Positions 18,089 to 26,914 of a DNA stretch of 64,000 nucleotides are shown here, one piece after another; within the stretch, counting starts at the first letter, position 1, and each line of letters begins with the position of its first letter. The position numbers and the translations under genes were made by a program. The notes below the pieces were generated by a model. The model saw only the letters and a list, made by a program, of their open reading frames with translations, ran no database searches and was not told the origin of the DNA. This stretch comes from Microbacterium phyllosphaerae. GTDB taxonomy: Bacteria; Actinomycetota; Actinomycetes; Actinomycetales; Microbacteriaceae. The DNA is taken from positions 992,001-1,056,000 of the forward strand of contig NZ_JAGIOA010000001.1 of NCBI RefSeq assembly GCF_017876435.1, in the 5' to 3' direction.

Positions 18089-19444
18089 TTACGCGGGGTC
18101 GCCGCCCAGCGGACCGACAGGCTCGAGCGGCTTCGGGTCGTCGGCGCCGGTCTTGCGCGCGCGGGCGATGAGGTTGCCCAGGTGGTAGATCAGCAGTGCC
18201 GCGACCGTGCCGAGCACGATGCCGCCGAAGGCGAAGTCGCCGAGCTGCATCGAGAAGCCGGCGATGCCGATCACGAGCGAGACGGCTGCGGTGTACTGGT
18301 TCACCGGACGCGAGAAGTCGACCTTGCTGTCGACCCAGATCTTGATGCCGATGATGCCGATCAGGCCGTACAGCGCGGTGGTCGCGCCACCGAGCACGCC
18401 GGCGGGGATCGAGTTGAAGACCTCGCCGACCTTGGGTGAGAACGCCAGCAGGATCGCGAACAGGCCGGCGACCCAGTACACCGCGGTCGAGTAGACGCGG
18501 GTGGCGGCCATGACGCCGATGTTCTCGCCGTATGTGGTGGTGCCGGATCCGCCGAAGCCACCGGCGATCGTCGTGGCGACACCGTCGGCGATGAGCGCGC
18601 GACCCGTGTGCTTGTTGATCGCGGGGTCTTCGGTCATGGTCGCGACGCCGCGCACGTGTCCGACGTTCTCGGCGACGAGCACCAGGACGACGGGGAGGAA
18701 CATCGCGATCGTCGACCAGGTGCCCGGCGCGACGAAGTCGGGGAGCTGGAACTCGGGCAGGCCGACCCAGGGAGCGTCCGCGATGAGCTCGGCGGGGGTC
18801 TTGCCTCCGCGCAGGGCGTTGGGCACCTCGAACGAGCCGGTGAAGGCGGCGTAGATGAAGCCCACCGCGACGCCGAGGAAGATCGAGATGCGGCCGAGGA
18901 AGCCGCGGAACAGCACCGCGAACAGGATGATCGCGACGAGCGTGATGGTCGCGGTGACCGGGTCGAGCTGGAAGTTGTTCCACGCGGTCGGCGCGAGGTT
19001 GAAGCCGATCAGCGCGACGATCGCTCCGGCGACGACCGGGGGCATGAGCGCGTCGACCCAGCGGAGGCCGGCGAACTGCACGACCAGACCGACCACGGTG
19101 AGCAGGATGCCGACCGCGACGACTCCGGCCAGAGCCGAGCCGGTGCCACCCGCCGCGACGGCAGCCGTGATCGGCGCGATGAACGCGAACGACGAGCCCA
19201 GGTAGCTCGGCAGCTGGTTCTTGGTGATCAGCAGGAAGATCAGGGTGCCGAGACCGCTGAAGAGCAGGGTGGTCGAGACCGGGAAGCCGGTCAGCGTCGG
19301 CACGAGGAACGTGGCGCCGAACATCGCAACCACGTGCTGGGCACCGATCGCGATCGTGGCCGGCCAGTTCAGGCGCTCATCGGGCTTGACGACGGCGCCG
19401 GGTTCGACCGTGCGGCCGTTTCCGTGGGTCTTCCACAGGGGCAT
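18089..19444 (-). CDS. Uracil/xanthine permease (NCS2 family)
   Basis: A 451-residue inner-membrane nucleobase:cation symporter with about 14 hydrophobic segments. Family features are ERLNWPATIAIGAQHVVAMFGAT at the start, the QLPSYLGSSFAFI motif and GGFGGSGTTTYGENIGVMAATRVYS, close to UraA/PyrP. Uracil is the most likely substrate; xanthine or other purines cannot be excluded, and purC lies next door. The cytoplasmic C-terminus is Pro-rich. Confidence 0.9.
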   Translation of the reverse strand: MPLWKTHGNGRTVEPGAVVKPDERLNWPATIAIGAQHVVAMFGATFLVPTLTGFPVSTTLLFSGLGTLIFLLITKNQLPSYLGSSFAFIAPITAAVAAGGTGSALAGVVAVGILLTVVGLVVQFAGLRWVDALMPPVVAGAIVALIGFNLAPTAWNNFQLDPVTATITLVAIILFAVLFRGFLGRISIFLGVAVGFIYAAFTGSFEVPNALRGGKTPAELIADAPWVGLPEFQLPDFVAPGTWSTIAMFLPVVLVLVAENVGHVRGVATMTEDPAINKHTGRALIADGVATTIAGGFGGSGTTTYGENIGVMAATRVYSTAVYWVAGLFAILLAFSPKVGEVFNSIPAGVLGGATTALYGLIGIIGIKIWVDSKVDFSRPVNQYTAAVSLVIGIAGFSMQLGDFAFGGIVLGTVAALLIYHLGNLIARARKTGADDPKPLEPVGPLGGDPA

Positions 19445-19552
19445 GCGGGCTCCTCAGTATCGGGGGAGGGGGAGTGCTGGAGCAACACTACCGATTCCTG
19501 AGTGTTCCCTGGGTGCGGGGCCGGCCCGACGCCTGGGGCGGACTTCTGCGCT

Positions 19553-19587
19553 TCGGGAGGAGGAATCTGGAGGATCTCTCCTCCCGA
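19553..19587 (-). terminator. Probable purC terminator hairpin
   Basis: TCGGGAGGAG (19553-19562) pairs with CTCCTCCCGA (19578-19587) around a 15-nt loop. A second copy of TCTCCTCCCGAGA lies at 19595-19608 and could form an alternative stem. It follows purC on the minus strand and precedes the NCS2 gene. Confidence 0.6.
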
Positions 19588-19618
19588 GAAGCAGTTCTCC
19601 TCCCGAGAGCGCGCGGGG

Positions 19619-20497
19619 TCAGGCCCCGAGGCGCTCGATCAACTCGCGGTAGCGGGCGGCGGTGCGCTCGACGATGTCTGCGGGCAGCACGGGCGGCTCG
19701 CCCTGCTTGTCCCAGTTGGCGGCGAGCCAGTCGCGCACGATCTGCTTGTCGAAGCTCGCCATGCGCTCGCTCGGCGTCGAGCCGGTGCGCCACGCTTCGG
19801 CATCCCAGTACCGCGACGAGTCACTCGTGAGCACCTCGTCGGCCAGGTGCAGGATGCCCTCGGCATCCGTTCCGAACTCGAACTTGGTGTCGGCGAGGAT
19901 CAGGCCCTTCTCCTCGGCGATCGCGGCGGCGCGCGTGTAGAGCGCCAGCGAGACGTCGCGCAGCTCGGTGGCGCGCTCGGCGCCGACCAGCTCGACCGTC
20001 TGCTCGAAGGTGATGTTCTCGTCGTGCTCGCCCATCGGCGCCTTGTAGGCGGGGGTGAACAGCGGCTCGGGCAGGCGGTCGCCGTTCTGCAGGCCGGCGG
20101 GCAGCGGGATGCCGCAGACGGTGCCGCTCTCGGTGTACTCGGCCCAGCCGGAGCCGGTGATGTATCCGCGCACGACGCATTCGACCGGGAGCATCTCGAG
20201 CGACTGCGCGAGCATGGCACGATCGGCGACGCTCGCGGGGATCTCGCCCTCAGCAAGGTGGTTCGGGACGTCGGCGAGCTCGCTGAACCACCAGCGGCTC
20301 AGGCGCGTCAGCAGTGCACCCTTCTCGGGGATGCCCGGCGAGAGCACGAAGTCGAACGCGCTCACGCGGTCGGAGGCGACCACGAGGATGCGGGTGTCGG
20401 CGGCGTCATCCGAGGCGTACAGGTCGCGGACCTTGCCCGAGTAGATGTGGCGCCAGCCGGGGATGGTCTGCGCGTTGCTGTCCGAAGGTGTGCTCAC
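19619..20497 (-). CDS. purC: Phosphoribosylaminoimidazole-succinocarboxamide synthase
   Basis: Catalyses ATP-dependent coupling of CAIR with aspartate to SAICAR in purine synthesis. The 292-residue length fits the longer actinobacterial form. Motifs include IYSGKVRDLY, DRVSAFDFVL, PVECVVRGYITGSGW and ILADTKFEFG. The GTG start is supported by GATAAT (20504-20509, minus strand) 6 nt upstream, suggesting a leaderless message. It is divergent from a GNAT gene only 58 bp away. Confidence 0.97.
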   Translation of the reverse strand: MSTPSDSNAQTIPGWRHIYSGKVRDLYASDDAADTRILVVASDRVSAFDFVLSPGIPEKGALLTRLSRWWFSELADVPNHLAEGEIPASVADRAMLAQSLEMLPVECVVRGYITGSGWAEYTESGTVCGIPLPAGLQNGDRLPEPLFTPAYKAPMGEHDENITFEQTVELVGAERATELRDVSLALYTRAAAIAEEKGLILADTKFEFGTDAEGILHLADEVLTSDSSRYWDAEAWRTGSTPSERMASFDKQIVRDWLAANWDKQGEPPVLPADIVERTAARYRELIERLGA

Positions 20498-20555
20498 CCG
20501 CCCATTATCCCGGTTCGCCGCGCCGGGTGTCGGCGGGGGTGCCTAGCCTGGACCC

Positions 20556-21104
20556 GTGAACGACGATCTCCTCACCGACCGGCTGCGACTGACGCGGGCT
20601 GTCCCCTCCGACCTCGATGAGGTCTTCGCGATCCAGAGCGATCCGCGGGTGTGGACGCACTACCCGAGCCTCCGGCACACCGACCCCGCCCAGACCGTCG
20701 AGATGATGGAGCGGTGGGGTCGCAGCTGGACGGAGGCCGGTCTCGGATCCTGGGTCGCCCGTCTGCGGGACACCGGCGCGGTCGTCGGCAACGGTGGCTG
20801 CACCCTGCTCGGCGGCGAGGTATGGAACATCGGCTACCGGATCTCGGCTGAGCACCACGGCCGCGGGCTCGCCACCGAGCTGGCGCGAGCGGGTGTCGCG
20901 CGGGCGCGGGAGATCGCGCCGGAGCGCCCCGTGATCGCCTACCTCGTGGAGCACAACAGCGCCTCCGCTCGCGTCGCCGAGAAGCTGGGCCTCGAACTCG
21001 TGCATCGTGCGCCGGATGCCGGCAATCCCGACCCTTCGGTGATCAGGCTCGTCTACGCGGATCGGCCGCTCACGTCGGCTCAGCTCGGGGCTGCTCTGCA
21101 GTAG
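20556..21104 (+). CDS. GNAT family N-acetyltransferase (RimJ/RimL type)
   Basis: A 182-residue acetyl-CoA-dependent acetyltransferase. It opens with DRLRLTRAVPSDLDEVFAIQSDP and has the acetyl-CoA loop region around RISAEHHGRGLATELARAGVARAREI plus the C-terminal NSASARVAEKLGLEL. The substrate is unknown; this subgroup often acetylates protein N-termini or small amines. TAGCCT (20544-20549) lies exactly 6 nt before the GTG, supporting this start and a leaderless transcript. Confidence 0.88.
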   Translation: MNDDLLTDRLRLTRAVPSDLDEVFAIQSDPRVWTHYPSLRHTDPAQTVEMMERWGRSWTEAGLGSWVARLRDTGAVVGNGGCTLLGGEVWNIGYRISAEHHGRGLATELARAGVARAREIAPERPVIAYLVEHNSASARVAEKLGLELVHRAPDAGNPDPSVIRLVYADRPLTSAQLGAALQ

Positions 21105-21125
21105 AGCGATCTGCCGTCCTCGGCG

Positions 21126-21166
21126 TTGTCGAGCCGTCAGAAGAGGCGTATAGTCCACATGGACTA
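21126..21166 (+). promoter_or_regulatory. Promoter and operator of the PadR-efflux operon
   Basis: TTGTCG (21126-21131) -N17- TATAGT (21149-21154) forms a good promoter. A perfect dyad TAGTCCA-CA-TGGACTA (21151-21166) overlaps the -10 box, as expected for autorepression by the PadR protein encoded directly downstream. Confidence 0.75.
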
Positions 21167-21181
21167 ATTGAGGTGGAGCAC

Positions 21182-21808
21182 GTGTCGAAGGATCCTGTGG
21201 AGCGGTTGACCCCGATGGGCGTCATGGTGCTCGCGCTGCTGCGCGAGGGCGACATGCATCCCTACGAGATGGTGCGTCTGATGCGCTCGCGCCGCGACGA
21301 GCGCCTGTTGGCCATCACCAACGGCACGCTCTATCACACGGTCGGTCGACTGCAGCGGGAGGGCCTGATCGACGAGGTCGGCATCGACCGCGACGGCAAC
21401 CGCCCGGAGCGCACCACCTACACGCTCACGGATGCGGGAACGGATGCCTTGATCGACTGGCTGCGACGCGAGCTGTCGACCATCGATCATCCGGCCGAGT
21501 TCCGCATCGCGCTCGCCGAGGCGCACAACCTCGAGCGCCCCGACGTGATCGACTGCCTCCGCTCTCGGCGTGCGGCTCTCGACGAGGGCCATGTGCAGCA
21601 TCGCGATGGACTGATCGGCGCGCGCGCCAGGGCCGTTCCCGAGCAGGTGCTCGTCGAGTTCGAGCGCCAGGAGGTGCTGCTCGAGGCCGAGCTGCGCTGG
21701 CTCGACTCTCTGCTCGCTCGCCTCGAAGCCGAGGAGTTCGGCTGGGGTCCCACTGCTTTCGAGAACACAGACCGCTACCTCGCTCAGCGAAAGGCTGCAC
21801 AGCAATGA
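21182..21808 (+). CDS. PadR family repressor
   Basis: A 208-residue regulator with an N-terminal winged helix (about 9-85; GDMHPYEMVRLMRSRRDERL, then GTLYHTVGRLQREGLI) and a C-terminal Vir-like helical dimerisation region. The GTG at 21182 is preferred to 21173 because AGGTGGAG lies just upstream. It overlaps the DHA2 transporter by ATGA, so it very likely represses that pump in response to its substrate. Confidence 0.88.
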   Translation: MSKDPVERLTPMGVMVLALLREGDMHPYEMVRLMRSRRDERLLAITNGTLYHTVGRLQREGLIDEVGIDRDGNRPERTTYTLTDAGTDALIDWLRRELSTIDHPAEFRIALAEAHNLERPDVIDCLRSRRAALDEGHVQHRDGLIGARARAVPEQVLVEFERQEVLLEAELRWLDSLLARLEAEEFGWGPTAFENTDRYLAQRKAAQQ

Positions 21809-23379
21809 CCGATTCCTCCTCGACAGGACGCCCGCCCGTGGCATCCTCGTCGTCCGGTCCCTCGACCGGAACATTCGCCGCAGGGCACCGCCCCGCGAGC
21901 CCCTGGCCCGCCCTCTGGGCGCTGGTCATCGGCTTCTTCATGATCCTCGTCGACACCACGATCGTCTCGGTCGCGAACCCCGCGATCAAGGCGGCCCTCG
22001 ACCCGACGACCAACAACCTCGACAACGTCGTGTGGGTCACGAGCGCCTATCTGCTCGCCTACGCGGTGCCGCTGCTGATCACCGGCCGCCTCGGCGACCG
22101 CTTCGGCCCCAAGAACATCTACCTCATCGGCCTCGCGATCTTCACGCTCGCCTCGCTGTGGTGCGGCCTGTCGAACTCGCTCGAGATGCTGATCGTCGCC
22201 CGCGCCGTGCAGGGTCTCGGTGCCGCGTTCATGACGCCGCAGACGATGGCCGTGATCACCCGCACCTTCCCGCCCGAGCGCCGCGGCGCAGCCATGGGCC
22301 TGTGGGGCGCGACGGCCGGTGTCGCGACGCTCGTCGGCCCGCTCGTCGGAGGCCTGCTCGTCGACGGCTTCGGCTGGGAGTGGATCTTCTTCGTCAACAT
22401 CCCGGTCGGCATCGTCGCGTTCGTGCTCGCCTGGCGTCTCGTGCCGAAGCTGCAGACCAGCCCGCACCGCTTCGACATCCTCGGCGTGATCCTCAGTGCC
22501 GTCGCGCTGTTCCTCATCGTCTTCGGGCTGCAGGAGGGCGAGAAGTTCGACTGGGGCGTCATCTGGGGGCCGATCTCGGTGTGGAGCCTGATCATCACCG
22601 GACTGGTCGTGCTCGCGCTGTTCATCGTGCAGCAGGCGCGCACCCGCAGCGAGGCGCTGGTGCCGCTCGCGCTGTTCCGCGACCGCAACTTCTCGGGAGC
22701 CAACGTCGCGATCGCAGCGGTCGGCTTCACGGTGACGAGCATGTCGCTGCCGATGATGTTCTTCCTGCAGACGGCGCGCGGGCTCACCCCGACCGAGGCG
22801 GCGCTGCTGCTCATCCCGATGGCGGTGCTCTCGGGCGTGCTCGCCCCGTTCGCGGGCAAGCTGCTCGACCGCGTCGACCCGCGCATCATCCTCATCCCGG
22901 GCCTGCTCTGCGTGGTCGTCGCCCTGATCTGGTACTCGGCGCTGATCAACATGGACACCCCGATCTGGATGTTCCTGCTGCCCTCGGCCCTCATGGGCAT
23001 CGGCAACGCGGGCATGTGGGGTCCGCTCGCGACCACCGCGACCCGCAAGCTGCCGCCGCGTCAGGCCGGCGCCGGTGCGGGCATCTACAACACGACCCGC
23101 ACCATCGGATCGGTCATCGGCTCGGCATCCATCGCCGCCTTCATGCAGTCGCGTCTCGAGGCGAACCTTCCGGGTCTCGCCGATGCTCCGTCGGGCATCA
23201 GCGGCGGAAGCCTTCCTCCGCAGGTCGCGGAGGGGTTCGCTGCCGGCATGTCGCAGGCGATCCTGCTGCCCGCGTGCGTGATGGTCGTCGCACTCGTCGC
23301 CTCCCTGTTCCTCGGGCGGTACGACAAGGCGGATGCCACGGCATCCGCGCCGGCGGAGGCGCCCGCTCCCGCGGCGTGA
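21805..23379 (+). CDS. DHA2 family MFS drug:H+ antiporter (EmrB/QacA type)
   Basis: A 524-residue efflux protein with about 14 membrane helices. The motif-A loop (GRLGDRFGPKNIYLIG), the motif-C region (GATAGVATLVGPLVGGLLVDGFGWEWIFFVNIP) and DTTIVSVANPAIKAAL in helix 1 are diagnostic. It probably exports a toxic compound sensed by the coupled PadR repressor. The C-terminus is Ala/Pro-rich. Substrate unknown. Confidence 0.93.
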   Translation: MTDSSSTGRPPVASSSSGPSTGTFAAGHRPASPWPALWALVIGFFMILVDTTIVSVANPAIKAALDPTTNNLDNVVWVTSAYLLAYAVPLLITGRLGDRFGPKNIYLIGLAIFTLASLWCGLSNSLEMLIVARAVQGLGAAFMTPQTMAVITRTFPPERRGAAMGLWGATAGVATLVGPLVGGLLVDGFGWEWIFFVNIPVGIVAFVLAWRLVPKLQTSPHRFDILGVILSAVALFLIVFGLQEGEKFDWGVIWGPISVWSLIITGLVVLALFIVQQARTRSEALVPLALFRDRNFSGANVAIAAVGFTVTSMSLPMMFFLQTARGLTPTEAALLLIPMAVLSGVLAPFAGKLLDRVDPRIILIPGLLCVVVALIWYSALINMDTPIWMFLLPSALMGIGNAGMWGPLATTATRKLPPRQAGAGAGIYNTTRTIGSVIGSASIAAFMQSRLEANLPGLADAPSGISGGSLPPQVAEGFAAGMSQAILLPACVMVVALVASLFLGRYDKADATASAPAEAPAPAA

Positions 23380-23395
23380 CCCACGCCTGACCACG

Positions 23396-23433
23396 AGCCG
23401 GGTCTTCTGCACAATCGTGCGGAGGGCCCGGCT
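23396..23433 (+). terminator. Terminator after the DHA2 gene
   Basis: AGCCGGG (23396-23402) pairs with CCCGGCT (23427-23433), with a nested GCAC/GTGC inner stem, and is followed by TTCACC. Confidence 0.6.
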
Positions 23434-23502
23434 TTCACCACTCCCCGGGAGGCCGTCACCAACCCGACTCGATCGGGGCATGACGCTGGCTACCGTCGGT
23501 CC

Positions 23503-23739
23503 GTGCCGACGGTCATGCGCATTCGCGGATACCGATTCTTCTTCTACAGCAACGAAGGATCGGAGCCTCCGCATGTGCACGTAGAGCATTCCGGAATGAC
23601 TGCCAAGTTCTGGCTTTCGCCCGTAAGCTCGGCGTCAAGATCGAGGTTCAGTGATGATGAACTGCGCGCTCTGCAGCGTCTCATCGAGCGTCATGAAGTC
23701 CGTTTCGAGGAGGCGTGGCATGAGCATTTCGGTGGATGA
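23503..23739 (+). CDS. DUF4160 protein
   Basis: A 78-residue protein. MPTVMRIRGYRFFFYSNEGS-EPPHVHVEH and AKFWLSP, with a C-terminal FSDDELRALQRLIERHE...FEEAWHEHF, are the full DUF4160 pattern; no frameshift is needed. TACCGT (23491-23496) lies 6 nt before the GTG start (leaderless). Its end overlaps the DUF2442 gene by 20 nt. Such pairs recur in bacteria and have been suggested to be toxin-antitoxin-like, but no activity is established. Confidence 0.85.
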   Translation: MPTVMRIRGYRFFFYSNEGSEPPHVHVEHSGMTAKFWLSPVSSASRSRFSDDELRALQRLIERHEVRFEEAWHEHFGG

Positions 23740-23956
23740 CGCGGTCGCGGTCGACGTGACGATCGACGACCACGAGATGCACGTGCGCATCAGGGATGGG
23801 CGGACGATCAGTGCTTCCCTCGAGCGGTTCCCTCGTCTTGCGCGGGCGAGCGTCGAAGATCGGGCGGAGTGGCGACTGATCGGGTCCGGGGAGGGCATCC
23901 ACTGGAACCGGCTCGACGAGGACGTCTCGATCGCAGGACTCCTGCAGCTCCGCTGA
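23720..23956 (+). CDS. DUF2442 protein
   Basis: A 78-residue protein with the DUF2442 pattern: VTIDDHEMHVRIRDGRTISASLERFPRL, then WRLIGSGEGIHWNRLDEDVSIAGLL. The ATG at 23720 follows GAGGAGG and lies inside the 3' end of the DUF4160 gene, so translation is coupled. It is the usual partner of DUF4160; the pair's role is unknown. Confidence 0.85.
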   Translation: MSISVDDAVAVDVTIDDHEMHVRIRDGRTISASLERFPRLARASVEDRAEWRLIGSGEGIHWNRLDEDVSIAGLLQLR

Positions 23957-23996
23957 GCGGTTTGCGGAGGCCGCGTCGGTGTGATGTCATCGGGCG

Positions 23997-24527
23997 ATGA
24001 CGATCGAGCTCACGAGGCCCACCACCGACCTGTTCGACTCCTGGGCGGCAGCCGTCGCCGAATTCGGCGAGAGCCACATCGACGGGTCGGGTCTCCAGGC
24101 GCCCGTCACCCCGGATCACGCGACGCTCGATGCCCTGATCGAGAAGTCAGAGCTGCTCTCCGACACCACCGCGCAGTTGCCCGAGGATGCCGTGCACAAC
24201 GACCTGTACTGGGTCGTCGACGACGGAGAGGTCGTCGGCTTCCTCTCGTTCCGGCACGAGCTCAACGACTACCTGCGTGAGGTCGGCGGCCACATCGGCT
24301 ACGCCGTGCGGGAATCACGTCGTCGTCGGGGCTATGCCTCGGCTGCCCTGCGTCTCGGCCTCGACCGTGCGCGCGAGATCGGACTCGATCGGATCATGGT
24401 GAGCTGCGACGACGACAACGTCGGCTCCTTCCGGACGATCGAGGGGGCGGGAGGCGTGCTGCAGGACGTCCGTGTGCGGCCCGAGCACGGAGACGCACCG
24501 GTGCGCCGCTACTGGATCACGCTGTAG
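23997..24527 (+). CDS. GNAT family N-acetyltransferase
   Basis: A 176-residue predicted acetyltransferase. The core strand-helix (VVGFLSFRHELNDYLREVGGHIGYAVRESRRRRGYASAALRLGL) contains a slightly altered acetyl-CoA loop (RRRRGYA in place of RGxGxG/A), and the C-terminal CDDDNVGSFRTIEGAGGVL is typical. TGTCAT (23985-23990) lies 6 nt before the ATG. Substrate unknown. Confidence 0.85.
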   Translation: MTIELTRPTTDLFDSWAAAVAEFGESHIDGSGLQAPVTPDHATLDALIEKSELLSDTTAQLPEDAVHNDLYWVVDDGEVVGFLSFRHELNDYLREVGGHIGYAVRESRRRRGYASAALRLGLDRAREIGLDRIMVSCDDDNVGSFRTIEGAGGVLQDVRVRPEHGDAPVRRYWITL

Positions 24528-24647
24528 CGGGGAGCCTGCGCAGCGCCCTCGGAACACGGCGACACGCCGTCGCCGGTTAGGGTGGATTCTCGACGACCAT
24601 CCCGGTGGCAGCATCCTGTCGCCCATCCGATCCGAGGAGAATCCGTC

Positions 24648-26126
24648 GTGATCCCACATCCTTCTTCCGCGTCTGCGCGTCTGCGCACGCTCGGACGCAC
24701 CGTCGGGGCGATGGCGCTCACGGCGTTCATCGCGGCCGGCGCGCTGCTCGGCGGAGCCTCCGCCGCGACCGCCGCCGACGACACCGAGAAGTACGTCATC
24801 GGCACCGACACGACGTTCGCGCCGTTCGAGTTCACCGATGAGAGCGGCGAGCTCGTCGGCATCGACATGGATCTGCTCCGAGCGATCGCGAAGGACCAGG
24901 GCTTCGAGGTCGAGATCCGACAGCTCGGATTCGACGCCGCGGTGCAGGCCCTTCAGGCCAACCAGGTCGACGCCGTCATGGCGGGCATGTCGATCACCGA
25001 CGAGCGCGAGAAGACGTTCGACTTCAGCGACCCGTACTTCACCAGCGGCATCCAGCTGGGCGTGCTCGACTCGAGCGACATCCAGTCGCTCGACGACCTC
25101 GACGGTGAGGCGGTGGCGGTCAAGACCGGCACGCAGGGCCAGACCTTCGCCGAGGAGAACAAGGACGAGTACGGCTTCCGCATCACGCCGTACCAGGACA
25201 CCACCGACATGGTGGATGCCGTGAAGGCCGGCCAGGCCGTCGGCTACTTCGAGGACTTCCCGGTGCTCGCCTACGGCATCCAGCAGGGATCGGGCTTCCG
25301 CCTGATCGGAGAGCCGGAGCTCGGCGGCGAGTACGGCTTCGCGGTCAACAAGGGGCAGAACCCCGAGCTCATCGAGATGTTCAACGAGGGACTGAAGAAC
25401 CTCCAGGCGTCCGGCGAGTACGACAAGATCGTCGACAGCTACCTCTCCGGCGGTGAGGAGACCACGCAGGCCACCGACATCTTCTCCGTCGCCGTGAAGT
25501 ACTGGCCCGCTCTCATGGAGGGGCTCTGGCTCACGATCCTCGCGACCCTCGTCGCGATCGTCGCCGCCTTCATCCTCGGCCTCATCTTCGGCTTCGGTCG
25601 CGTCTCGGCCTTCGCGCCGTTCCGCTGGGTCGCTACGGCGTACGTCTACGTCTTCCGTGGCACACCGATCCTCGTGCAGGCGTTCTTCGTGTTCTTCGCC
25701 ATCCCGCAGCTGTTCCCCGGGCTCACGTTCAACCCGTTCGTCGCGGGTGCGATCACGCTCTCGCTGAACACGGGTGCGTACATGACCGAGATCATCCGCG
25801 GAGGCATCCAGGCCGTCGACCCCGGCCAATCCGAGGCGTCGCGCTCGCTGGGCCTCGGCCACTGGAAGACCATGCAGAAGGTCGTGCTGCCGCAGGCGTT
25901 CCGCATCATGATCCCGTCGTTCGTGAACCAGGGCATCATCACCCTCAAGGACACGTCGCTGATCAGCGTGATCGGTCTCGCCGAGCTCACGTTCGTGTCG
26001 CGCCAGATCATCGCTTCGACGTACCTGTCGGCGCAGGTGCTGACGATCGTCGCCATCATCTACTTCGTCGTGATCACGCTTCTCACGCTGCTCGCGAACC
26101 GCCTGGAGAGGAAGTTCAACGCATGA
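24648..26126 (+). CDS. Amino-acid ABC transporter: binding protein fused to permease
   Basis: A 492-residue fusion of two importer functions. A signal peptide ends near TAADD (about residue 45). A family-3 solute-binding domain (about 46-275: [29 protein letters not shown], then [17 protein letters not shown]) is followed by a HisM/GlnP-type permease (about 290-490) with the EAA loop [26 protein letters not shown]. It pairs with the ATPase at 26123, probably for glutamine or another polar amino acid. The GTG follows GAGGAG. Such fusions are known in Firmicutes and Actinobacteria. Confidence 0.92.
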   Translation: MIPHPSSASARLRTLGRTVGAMALTAFIAAGALLGGASAATAADDTEKYVIGTDTTFAPFEFTDESGELVGIDMDLLRAIAKDQGFEVEIRQLGFDAAVQALQANQVDAVMAGMSITDEREKTFDFSDPYFTSGIQLGVLDSSDIQSLDDLDGEAVAVKTGTQGQTFAEENKDEYGFRITPYQDTTDMVDAVKAGQAVGYFEDFPVLAYGIQQGSGFRLIGEPELGGEYGFAVNKGQNPELIEMFNEGLKNLQASGEYDKIVDSYLSGGEETTQATDIFSVAVKYWPALMEGLWLTILATLVAIVAAFILGLIFGFGRVSAFAPFRWVATAYVYVFRGTPILVQAFFVFFAIPQLFPGLTFNPFVAGAITLSLNTGAYMTEIIRGGIQAVDPGQSEASRSLGLGHWKTMQKVVLPQAFRIMIPSFVNQGIITLKDTSLISVIGLAELTFVSRQIIASTYLSAQVLTIVAIIYFVVITLLTLLANRLERKFNA

Positions 26127-26851
26127 GCAAGATCGAGGTCAAAGGCCTGCACAAGTCGTTCGCCGACAACCACGTGCTCAAGGGGATCGACCTGACGGTC
26201 GACGACGGCGAGGTCATCGCGGTCATCGGTCCGTCCGGTTCGGGCAAGTCGACTCTGCTGCGCTGCCTCAACAAGCTCGAGGAGCCGACGTCGGGTCACG
26301 TCATCGTCGACGGCGTCGACCTGACCGACAAGAGCGTCAAGCTCGACGAGGTGCGCCAGCGCATCGGCATGGTGTTCCAGCACTTCAACCTGTTCCCGCA
26401 CATGACCGTGCTCGAGAACATCACGCTGGCGCCGATCGAGCTCGGCAAGCTGTCGAAAGCCGAGGCGAAGGAGCGGGCGCTCGCGCTGCTCGATCGCGTG
26501 GGCCTGGCCGAGAAGGCGGATGCGAAGCCGGCATCGCTCTCGGGCGGTCAGAAGCAGCGCGTGGCGATCGCCCGCGCGCTCGCGATGGACCCGGAGATCA
26601 TGCTCTTCGACGAGGCGACCAGCGCTCTCGACCCCGAGATGGTCGGCGAGGTGCTGCAGGTCATCCGCGACCTGGCATCCGGCGGCATGACGATGGTGCT
26701 CGTGACGCACGAGATGGGCTTCGCTCGCGAGGTCTCGGGCCGCACGGTGTTCATGGACGGCGGAGTCGTCGTCGAGGAGGCGCCGCCGGCCGAGCTGTTC
26801 GGTGCTCCGAAGAACGAGCGACTGAAGGACTTCCTGTCGAAGGTGCTCTGA
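26123..26851 (+). CDS. glnQ: Amino-acid ABC transporter ATP-binding protein (GlnQ type)
   Basis: A 242-residue ATPase that powers the fusion importer upstream. Walker A is at residues 36-43 (GPSGSGKS), with signature LSGGQKQR, Walker [12 protein letters not shown] and the switch His in [12 protein letters not shown]. The start overlaps the upstream stop (ATGA). The specificity label is by family resemblance only. Confidence 0.93.
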   Translation: MSKIEVKGLHKSFADNHVLKGIDLTVDDGEVIAVIGPSGSGKSTLLRCLNKLEEPTSGHVIVDGVDLTDKSVKLDEVRQRIGMVFQHFNLFPHMTVLENITLAPIELGKLSKAEAKERALALLDRVGLAEKADAKPASLSGGQKQRVAIARALAMDPEIMLFDEATSALDPEMVGEVLQVIRDLASGGMTMVLVTHEMGFAREVSGRTVFMDGGVVVEEAPPAELFGAPKNERLKDFLSKVL

Positions 26852-26866
26852 GCGGTCACCCCGTGT

Positions 26867-26902
26867 CGAAGGCCCCCATCCGGTATCGGGTGGGGGCCTT
26901 CG
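26867..26902. terminator. Bidirectional terminator
   Basis: CGAAGGCCCCCA (26867-26878) pairs perfectly with TGGGGGCCTTCG (26891-26902), extended by three more pairs, between the convergent glnQ and MFS genes. Confidence 0.88.
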
Positions 26903-26914
26903 TCGTGCAGCGGG

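Noticed and set aside
23580..23680. Frameshift in the DUF4160 gene
   Set aside because: The middle of the protein is slightly unusual, but all family blocks are found in one frame.
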